From an uncultured Eubacteriales bacterium (GTDB lineage Bacteria; Bacillota; Clostridia; Oscillospirales; UMGS1783): a stretch of 9,269 nucleotides of DNA. Shown here piece by piece: positions 1 to 5,820 of the stretch. The notes below the pieces were generated by a model. It was not told the origin of the DNA. It was given only the letters and a program-made list of their open reading frames with translations, and did no database searches. The stretch's first letter is position 1. Each line of letters opens with the position of its first letter. The stretch covers positions 1 through 9,269 of the forward strand of contig USJY01000036.1 in assembly GCA_900555065.1 (NCBI GenBank), written 5' to 3'. A program made the translations under genes and the position numbers.

Positions 1-652
1 GCTGGAGCGCATGCACGCCGTTACGCGCAGCAGGGGCAAAGCCTCCATTATTGTTACAACGTCCAAAGAGAAGCATTACCGGCTGCGCGAGGCGGACAAT
101 ACCGAAGCCAAGGAAACGATCGCCCGTCTGTGCCTGCCGCTGATCCCGGCCAACGGTTCCGTGTTCATGGATTCCGGTACGACGACCGCAAGCCTGTGCC
201 GCGAAATCCCCTATGCCAGCAGCTTTACCGTCATCACCAGCGGACTGGAAACGGCCCGGCTGCTTCTGGACAGAAAACTGGAGGATCTGCTGGTGACGGG
301 CGGGTATACCCGGATGGGCAGTCCGTCGCTTGTCGGCGAACAGACGGTCGAGTTCATCCGCCAGTTCAACGCCGACCTGTGCATCCTCTCGGCGTACGGC
401 CTGGATGAAGACGGAGTCTATGAGGCGAGCGTACAGCAGTCCTATGTCAAAAAAGCTATGATCGACCGCGCCCGGGTCCGGATTCTGCTGTGCGACAGTT
501 CCAAGTTCGGCAAGCGCTATAAGTTCCGGCTTGCGGACCTGGACGTTTTTGACTGTATCGTCACGGAGAAAGAGCCGCCGGCAGCTCTGGCGCGCGCCTG
601 CGGCAAAGCGCAGTTTCTCTATCCGGGCTCTCCGGCGCCCATGCCGTTTTAA
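1..652 (+). CDS. DeoR/GlpR-family transcriptional repressor, 5'-truncated by the window edge
   Basis: This is the C-terminal part of a DeoR-type regulator. These proteins bind operator DNA with an N-terminal winged helix and release it when a phosphorylated sugar binds the C-terminal ISOCOT-fold domain. The frame is open from base 2, before the first ATG at 11, so the true start and the helix-turn-helix lie outside the window; the visible 216 residues compare with about 250 for the family. Recognisable motifs are NTEAKETIA, which opens the effector domain; DSGTTTASL at visible residues 57-65, the phosphate-binding loop; VTGGYTRMGSPSLVGE; and near the C-terminus CDSSKFGK followed by DLDVFDCIVTE. 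The regulated genes cannot be told from here; they may lie upstream. The downstream ABC gene has its own promoter-like site, so it need not be in this operon. The family call is firm and the specific sugar is unknown. Confidence 0.9.
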   Translation, partial: LERMHAVTRSRGKASIIVTTSKEKHYRLREADNTEAKETIARLCLPLIPANGSVFMDSGTTTASLCREIPYASSFTVITSGLETARLLLDRKLEDLLVTGGYTRMGSPSLVGEQTVEFIRQFNADLCILSAYGLDEDGVYEASVQQSYVKKAMIDRARVRILLCDSSKFGKRYKFRLADLDVFDCIVTEKEPPAALARACGKAQFLYPGSPAPMPF

Positions 653-701
653 GCGGCGGCGCCTGTTTGCAGTTCATCTTTGGAAAATTCATAAATTACG
701 G

Positions 702-731
702 TTGAATTGCCGCGGCGCACGCGCATATACT
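702..731 (+). promoter_or_regulatory. Putative sigma-A promoter of the ABC transporter gene
   Basis: A -35-like TTGAAT (702-707; 4/6 to TTGACA) and a -10-like TATACT (726-731; 5/6 to TATAAT) are separated by 18 nt. Transcription would start near 738, giving a leader of about 60 nt before the inferred start at 800. A TTG at 707 that could open a longer reading frame lies inside this -35 element, which argues against it as the translation start. Confidence 0.5.
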
Positions 732-787
732 TTGCATGGCCCCGCCGCGAACGGCTCTTTGCCTGCGGCGTTTCACGAAACTTTTTT

Positions 788-797
788 GAGGTGATCC
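788..797 (+). promoter_or_regulatory. Extended Shine-Dalgarno site that decides an ATT start
   Basis: GAGGTGATCC is complementary over ten bases to the 3' end of bacterial 16S rRNA (GGATCACCTC). Eight bases separate GAGG (788-791) from the in-frame ATT at 800, which is optimal spacing for low-GC-type Gram-positive bacteria. The only nearby standard start codon, GTG at 791, lies inside this ribosome-binding sequence and would have no SD of its own. Confidence 0.7.
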
Positions 798-799
798 AT

Positions 800-3106
800 A
801 TTTTAGAGCTGAAAAACGTCACAAAGAGCTATCGCGCCGGCGAATTTACGCAGGATGCGCTCAAACAGGTCAGCATCGCATTCCGGCCGAGCGAATTTAC
901 GGCTGTGCTGGGCGAAAGCGGTTCGGGCAAAACGACCATGCTCAATATCATAGGCGGCCTGGACCGCTACGACAGCGGCGACCTGATTATAAACGGCAAG
1001 TCGACAAAGGACTTCAAAAACGTGGACTGGGACGCATACCGCAACAACAGCGTCGGCTTTATATTTCAAAGCTATAACCTGATTCCGCATATCAACGTGC
1101 TGAGTAATGTGGAGATGAGTTTGACGCTCAGCGGCGTGTCCAGGAAAGAGCGCCGCCGCCGCGCCCTGGAAGCGCTGGAACGGGTCGGGCTCAAAGAACA
1201 CGCGCTGAAACGTCCCAACCAGCTTTCGGGCGGGCAGATGCAGCGGGTGGCTATCGCGCGCGCCCTGGTAGGCGACCCGGACGTGATCCTGGCCGACGAG
1301 CCGACCGGCGCGCTCGACTCGGCGACGAGCGTGCAGATTATGGACCTGATCCGTGAAATCGCAAAGGATAAGCTCGTCATCATGGTCACGCACAACCCAA
1401 AGCTCGCCGAACAGTACGCCACCCGGATTATCGAGCTGAAAGACGGGCAGATCGTGGGCGATACCAATCCCGTCGGCGCGGGCGAACGCGCCGGCGCCGG
1501 CTACCGCGCAAAAAAGACCGCCATGCATTTCTTCACTGCGCTGCGCCTGTCATTTCACAATATCATGACGAAAAAAGGCCGTACCCTGCTCACCGCGTTC
1601 GCCTCCAGTATCGGCATTATCGGTATCGCGCTGATCCTGTCCCTGTCCAACGGCTTCGATATCCAGATCGACCGTTATGAAACGGATACGCTCGCCGGCT
1701 TTCCGATTATGATCAGCCGCAGCGCCATGACAGTGGACGCGGATACCATGGCGCAGATGCGCGCAGATATGATCGGCACGTCCGACGACGCATATCCGGA
1801 CGTAAAAGAGGTGTATCCGTACGACCCGCAGGAAAACGCGGTAGCCCATAAAAATGAGATTACGAACGAATATGCGCAGTATATCCGTGATATGGACCCG
1901 GCGCTCGCGTCCGATATATCCTATACCTATGCCGTCGGCTTAAACCTGCTGGCCGAAACCGGGGACGGCGTGCTGCCCGTCGGCACGGACCGGCTCAGTA
2001 TGACCTGCCTGCCGGAGACGAACGGGGATTCGGAGGGCATCGTCGCGCTCAATTACGACGTGCTTGCCGGTTCCATGCCGCAGGACAAAACTGACGTGCT
2101 GCTCGTCGTGGACAATAAAAACCGCGTAAGCGAGCAGGCGCTGGAAGCGCTGGGCCTGGACAGCGATGGCCCGCTTTCGTTTGACGACGTGCTTGGAACG
2201 CAGCTGAAGCTCGTGACGAACGACAGTTATTACGTGGAGCGCGAGGGCTTTTTCCTGCCCAACCCCGATCTGGAATCGCTCTATGAAAGCGGAGACGGGT
2301 TGACGCTGCGCATCTGCGGGATCGTCCGCATCAAGGACGGAAGCTACCTGTCCATCCTCAGCGAGGGCTTGGCCTATACGCCCGCTCTGCTCGAGTACGT
2401 GATGGAGCAGGCGGAGGATTCCGCCATTGTCCGTGCGCAGCGGGAAGCCGACTACAACGTGATGACCGGGGAACGCTTTTCCGCGCAGGCGGAGGATGGT
2501 GTGACCAGGCAGACCCTGCTCTCCTATCTCGGCGCGGAAACCGCCCCGGTAATGATCAATATCTTCCCGGTCGACTTCGATGCCAAAAACCAGATCCTGG
2601 ACTATCTTGACGCGTACAACCGCGGCCGAGCGGACGAGGATATGGTCCTCTACAACGACCTTGCCGCCATGATCTCCGACCTTTCGGGCGACATCATGAA
2701 CGCCATTACCATTGTACTCATCGCCTTTTCCGCCATTTCTCTTGTCGTCTCGGTGCTGATGATCGGAATCATCACCTATATCTCCGTTCTGGAACGCACG
2801 AAGGAGATCGGCGTGCTGCGCGCGCTGGGCGCGCGGAAAAAGGATATATCCCGTGTGTTCAACGCCGAAACCTTTATTGTAGGCGTTTGTTCGGGCCTGC
2901 TTGGCATCGGCATTGCGCGGCTGCTGCTCTTCCCGGTAAACTCGATCCTGTTGCAGCTGACCAATATTGAGAACGTGGCTCGGATGAACCCGCTGCACGC
3001 CTTGGCGCTGCTGGTCGTGAGCGTTCTGCTCACTGTGCTCGGCGGCTTTATCCCCGCGCGTATCGCGGCGCGCAAAGATCCGGTCGAGGCTCTGCGCACG
3101 GAATAA
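800..3106 (+). CDS. MacB-like ABC exporter, ATPase fused to FtsX-type permease
   Basis: One polypeptide of about 768 residues joins a LolD/MacB-type ATPase to an FtsX permease. ATPase motifs are Walker A GESGSGKT (38-45), Q-loop FQ (Q90), signature LSGGQ (142-146), Walker B VILADE (162-167) and the H-loop histidine in VTHN (198). The permease begins near residue 242. It has one helix at about 265-283, an extracellular part of about 350 residues, then three helices near 636-662, 690-712 and 733-755. ERTKEIGVLRALGA and the closing IPARIAARKDPVEAL are FtsX hallmarks. MacB-type proteins act as mechanotransmitting dimers; Gram-positive relatives often handle peptides, lipids or antimicrobials, and the substrate here cannot be read. 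The start is placed at ATT 800, giving MLELKNV as in relatives, because of the SD site. The longer frame from TTG 707 adds 31 unlikely residues. A strong terminator follows, so the gene is probably transcribed alone. Confidence 0.9.
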   Translation: MLELKNVTKSYRAGEFTQDALKQVSIAFRPSEFTAVLGESGSGKTTMLNIIGGLDRYDSGDLIINGKSTKDFKNVDWDAYRNNSVGFIFQSYNLIPHINVLSNVEMSLTLSGVSRKERRRRALEALERVGLKEHALKRPNQLSGGQMQRVAIARALVGDPDVILADEPTGALDSATSVQIMDLIREIAKDKLVIMVTHNPKLAEQYATRIIELKDGQIVGDTNPVGAGERAGAGYRAKKTAMHFFTALRLSFHNIMTKKGRTLLTAFASSIGIIGIALILSLSNGFDIQIDRYETDTLAGFPIMISRSAMTVDADTMAQMRADMIGTSDDAYPDVKEVYPYDPQENAVAHKNEITNEYAQYIRDMDPALASDISYTYAVGLNLLAETGDGVLPVGTDRLSMTCLPETNGDSEGIVALNYDVLAGSMPQDKTDVLLVVDNKNRVSEQALEALGLDSDGPLSFDDVLGTQLKLVTNDSYYVEREGFFLPNPDLESLYESGDGLTLRICGIVRIKDGSYLSILSEGLAYTPALLEYVMEQAEDSAIVRAQREADYNVMTGERFSAQAEDGVTRQTLLSYLGAETAPVMINIFPVDFDAKNQILDYLDAYNRGRADEDMVLYNDLAAMISDLSGDIMNAITIVLIAFSAISLVVSVLMIGIITYISVLERTKEIGVLRALGARKKDISRVFNAETFIVGVCSGLLGIGIARLLLFPVNSILLQLTNIENVARMNPLHALALLVVSVLLTVLGGFIPARIAARKDPVEALRTE

Positions 3107-3127
3107 CCGCCCGCTTATTGCGCACCA

Positions 3128-3157
3128 GGCGCGGTCCGTCAGGACCGCGCCGTTTTT
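3128..3157 (+). terminator. Rho-independent terminator of the ABC gene
   Basis: A perfect 10-bp stem, GGCGCGGTCC (3128-3137) with GGACCGCGCC (3142-3151), closes on the loop GTCA and is followed by G and five T. It lies 21 bp after the ABC stop codon and separates that gene from spoIIR. Confidence 0.92.
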
Positions 3158-3188
3158 GCGCGCTTTTAAAGAATTTGGCAATCCGTCT

Positions 3189-3218
3189 GCATACAGAGCC
3201 GCCGTTTCGTCAATACTC
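3189..3218 (+). promoter_or_regulatory. Putative sigma-F (forespore) promoter of spoIIR
   Basis: GCATA (3189-3193) matches the sigma-F -35 consensus GYATA. After 15 nt comes GTCAATACT (3209-3217), which fits the -10 form GGHNANAHT except for T in place of the second G. Transcription would start near 3224, about 24 nt before the spoIIR start. In Bacillus subtilis spoIIR is transcribed by sigma-F in the forespore, so the site is where it would be expected. The call rests on matching a short consensus by eye. Confidence 0.5.
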
Positions 3219-3247
3219 AGGCTATCAAAGGAAAGGGTTGGTTGTAC

Positions 3248-3868
3248 ATGTTCAAACGGATTCTCTCCGCGCTGTTTATCGGGCTCATTCTCACAATGAC
3301 GCTCACCACATATTCCTCCGCGCGCCAGGCCCAGCAGGTGCGTGAAGACGTACTTCGCCTGCACGTGCTCGCGAACTCCGATTCCGAAGCCGACCAGGCG
3401 CTCAAGCTCAAGGTGCGCGACGGCGTGCTGGACAAAGCGCGCGCCCTGTTCTCCGAAGCGGGCGACCGCGACGCCGCGTACGCGATCGCGGCGCGCAATA
3501 CGGCGGCGCTCCAGCAGGCCGCGCTGCAGATCATTGCGGAAGAGGGGTACGATTATCCCGTCGTCGTGACGGTTGGGGAACAGTTCTTTCCTACAAAAGC
3601 CTATGAAGGCGGCATACGCCTGCCCGCCGGGTATTACGACGCGGTCCGCATCGAAATCGGCGCGGCAGAGGGAAAAAACTGGTGGTGCGTGCTCTATCCG
3701 CCCCTGTGTTTCTCCGGCTCGGTCGCCGGCAACGACGAGATCATGGAGGACGTGCTCGACGCCAATGAAATGGAATTCGTCAGTTCGGACGCGCGCCCGC
3801 AGGTCGAGGTCAAGTTCAAGCTGGCCGAGTGGTGGGGGCTGCTGATGGAAAAGCTCGGCGCAAAATAA
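3248..3868 (+). CDS. spoIIR: Stage II sporulation protein R (SpoIIR)
   Basis: SpoIIR is made in the forespore, crosses into the intermembrane space and triggers the membrane protease SpoIIGA to cleave pro-sigma-E in the mother cell, linking the two compartments' programmes. The 206-residue protein has an N-terminal hydrophobic signal or anchor segment (about 5-23). It then carries the family hallmarks LRLHVLANSDSEADQALKLK (36-55) with VRD just after, and GKNWWCVLYPPLCF (142-155), which matches the Spore_II_R family closely. The length is near the usual 200-220. ATG 3248 is preferred, with AAGGG about 10 nt upstream; TTG 3242 is an alternative with AAGGA 9 nt upstream and adds two residues. 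A sigma-F-like promoter precedes it and a terminator follows, so it appears monocistronic. It marks the organism as a spore-former or a recent descendant of one. Confidence 0.95.
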   Translation: MFKRILSALFIGLILTMTLTTYSSARQAQQVREDVLRLHVLANSDSEADQALKLKVRDGVLDKARALFSEAGDRDAAYAIAARNTAALQQAALQIIAEEGYDYPVVVTVGEQFFPTKAYEGGIRLPAGYYDAVRIEIGAAEGKNWWCVLYPPLCFSGSVAGNDEIMEDVLDANEMEFVSSDARPQVEVKFKLAEWWGLLMEKLGAK

Positions 3869-3882
3869 TCGCGTTCTGTAAG

Positions 3883-3911
3883 GGCGACGGCTTTGGCCGC
3901 CGCCTTTTTTT
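3883..3911 (+). terminator. Rho-independent terminator of spoIIR
   Basis: GGCGACGGC (3883-3891) pairs with GCCGCCGCC (3896-3904) as a 9-bp stem with one A-C mismatch and the loop TTTG. Seven T follow (3905-3911). It starts 14 bp after the spoIIR stop. Confidence 0.88.
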
Positions 3912-3955
3912 ATGCAAAAAAATGTAAATTTAGTTGACATATTTTTCTCGGGAGC

Positions 3956-3984
3956 TTGAAAAACATATAAAAAAGAGGTAGAAT
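3956..3984 (+). promoter_or_regulatory. Putative sigma-A promoter of the dockerin/cohesin operon
   Basis: TTGAAA (3956-3961; 5/6) and TAGAAT (3979-3984; 5/6) are separated by exactly 17 nt in an AT-rich stretch that contrasts with the GC-rich genes. Transcription would start near 3991, giving a leader of about 57 nt. It points to vegetative rather than sporulation-specific expression of the two downstream genes. Confidence 0.6.
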
Positions 3985-4047
3985 AAAACATAATCCAATC
4001 GAAAATCCACTTTTGCCATTAGTTTTTCCAGCAAAGGAGCGTCTAGA

Positions 4048-5808
4048 TTGAGAGAACGATTGAAAAGAGCGGCGGCGTTTCTCCTGTGCGCGGTGATTCT
4101 GTCGGGCGCGCTGCCCCTGTCCGACGCGCTGTCTCTGTCCGGCGCGGTCGAAGCGGCCGGCAACCGCGTGGGGATTGTGCGCGGCGACGCGCTGCGCGTG
4201 CGTTCGGCGCCGGACACGAGCGACAGCTCGAATATCGTCGGCTATTTGAATACGGGCGACACGGTTACCATCCTGGATGAAACCACGGTGTCCGGATCCC
4301 TCTGGTACAAGGTCAACTGCAAAGTCGAAAGCGGCGCGACGGTCACGGGTTACGTGCACTCCGACTATATCAACGTCGTGACCGAGAGCGACGATTTCGA
4401 GCAGTACCTGACCGACCAGCGTTTCCCGGAGAGCTATAAGAACTATCTGCGCGCTCTGCACGCAAAGTACCCCAACTGGGTCTTTGAGGCGGTGCACACC
4501 GGGCTTGACTGGAACACGGCGGTTGACGAAGAGTCGGTCATCCCCAAAAGCCTTGTGCCCAGGGACAGCAACTCCGCTTATATCAACCTGAGCGACGTCG
4601 ATTCCAACGGCAACCAGATCGGGCGCGACGGGTACTCCTGGGTGGCGGCCTCCCGCGCCGCGGTCGCATATTATATGGATCCGCGCAATTTTCTGACCGA
4701 GTCTTACATATTCCAGTTTGAGAGCCTCGCCTATTCCAAGAATTCGCATACCGAGGCCGGTGTGGAATCCATACTGAAGGGCACGTTTATGGATAAATCC
4801 CATCCCTTCAGCGTCGGCGGCACGTCCTATACCTATGCGCAGGCGTTTATGGCCGCGGCGAAGGAACTGGGCGTGAGCCCCTACCACCTCGCGTCGCGCG
4901 TGCGGCAGGAACAGGGGACAACGGGCACCCGTCTGTCCGGCGGCACCGTGCCGGGATACGCGGGGTATTACAACCACTTTAATATCGGCGCATACACTGC
5001 GAACGGCAACAGCGCCGAGACCAACGGCGCGATTTACGCCAAAAACGTCAGCTCCAGCTATTACGGTCCGTGGACCGATCCGATCCGTTCCATCAAGGGC
5101 GGCGCGAAGATTTTGACGTCGGGCTATGTGTCCTGCGGACAGGATACCCTGTACTTCCAGAAGTTCAACGTGGTGACGGCTCCGTTCTACTCCCATCAGT
5201 ATATGACGAACATCATGGCCCCCTCCTCGGAGAGCCTGACCATGAAAAAGGCGTACAGCGACAACCTCAATATCGCGCTCGTATTCCGGATTCCGGTGTA
5301 CAAAAACATGCCCGAATCGGCCGTTCCGAAACCGGAAAACCAGCAGCCGGAACAGCCGGTGGACCCGCCTGGCGACACCACGCCGGTGCTCTCGAGCACA
5401 ACGTATACGATCGGCTCCGGTACGATCACGAAAATAGCTGAAAAGACCACCGCTTCGACATTGCTGAAGGGCCTGACGGTAAAGGACGGGTACCTGCGTG
5501 TCGTGGACAGGTCCGGCGTGGAGAAATCCTCCAAAAACGTCGCGACTGGCGATGTGCTCCAGGTTCTGTATAAGGAGACGCGACAGGTATACAAAAACTA
5601 TAACATTGTAATCTACGGCGACGTGTCCGGCGACGGCGTCTGCGATATACTGGATCTGCTGCGCGTGCAGAAGCACCTTCTGAAAGTCCAAGTCCAGTCC
5701 GGCGCCTACTATACGGCCTGCGACGTGAGCAGGGACGGGACCGTGAACATACTGGATCTGCTGCGCGTGCAGAAGCATTTGCTCGGTATTATGAAAATCG
5801 TACAGTAA
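4048..5808 (+). CDS. Secreted N-acetylglucosaminidase with N-terminal SH3 and C-terminal dockerin
   Basis: This is a predicted exported cell-wall hydrolase of 586 residues. A basic, hydrophobic signal peptide (about 1-37) is followed by a bacterial SH3 domain (about 40-110: LRVRSAP, GYLNTGDTVTIL, GYVHSDYI), which usually binds peptidoglycan. A connecting segment (117-160: FPESY, LHAKYPNWVFEA) typical of clostridial glucosaminidases leads into the catalytic domain (about 190-415). E288 in SRVRQEQG is the probable catalytic glutamate, and YYNHFNIGAY and GPWTDPIRSIKGGA are family motifs. Such enzymes cut GlcNAc-MurNAc bonds in glycan strands. A Pro-rich linker (425-447) and a beta-rich module (about 450-520) precede a type I-like dockerin (524-583). 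Both calcium loops, DVSGDGVCDILD and DVSRDGTVNILD, keep their ligand positions. TTG 4048 is the start: AAAGGAG lies 8 nt upstream and there is no better codon. The cohesin gene follows after 12 bp and is its likely docking partner. Confidence 0.88.
   Translation: MRERLKRAAAFLLCAVILSGALPLSDALSLSGAVEAAGNRVGIVRGDALRVRSAPDTSDSSNIVGYLNTGDTVTILDETTVSGSLWYKVNCKVESGATVTGYVHSDYINVVTESDDFEQYLTDQRFPESYKNYLRALHAKYPNWVFEAVHTGLDWNTAVDEESVIPKSLVPRDSNSAYINLSDVDSNGNQIGRDGYSWVAASRAAVAYYMDPRNFLTESYIFQFESLAYSKNSHTEAGVESILKGTFMDKSHPFSVGGTSYTYAQAFMAAAKELGVSPYHLASRVRQEQGTTGTRLSGGTVPGYAGYYNHFNIGAYTANGNSAETNGAIYAKNVSSSYYGPWTDPIRSIKGGAKILTSGYVSCGQDTLYFQKFNVVTAPFYSHQYMTNIMAPSSESLTMKKAYSDNLNIALVFRIPVYKNMPESAVPKPENQQPEQPVDPPGDTTPVLSSTTYTIGSGTITKIAEKTTASTLLKGLTVKDGYLRVVDRSGVEKSSKNVATGDVLQVLYKETRQVYKNYNIVIYGDVSGDGVCDILDLLRVQKHLLKVQVQSGAYYTACDVSRDGTVNILDLLRVQKHLLGIMKIVQ
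5647..5777 (+). repeat. Two identical 29-bp direct repeats within the dockerin coding region
   Basis: The 29 bases at 5647-5675 recur without change at 5749-5777, a period of 102 bp. Each copy codes for ILDLLRVQKH in the two dockerin half-repeats. The flanking codons differ, so identity is confined to the helix and recognition part of each half. Confidence 0.92.
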
Positions 5809-5820
5809 AGGGAGAAAACC

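Noticed and set aside
707..799. Start of the ABC gene at TTG 707
   Set aside because: The extra 31 residues are Arg-rich and unlike ABC N-termini. The codon overlaps the putative -35 element and has no ribosome site, whereas 788-797 is an excellent one.
3934..3971. TTGACA at 3934-3939 paired with TATAAA at 3966-3971 as the operon promoter
   Set aside because: The spacer would be 26 nt, too long for sigma-A. TTGAAA/TAGAAT with a 17-nt spacer is a better pair.
1940..3991. Minus-strand open frame of 683 codons opposite the ABC permease and spoIIR
   Set aside because: It spans two genes, two terminators and a promoter region, is His/Arg/Gln-rich, and has no domain. It is a shadow frame.
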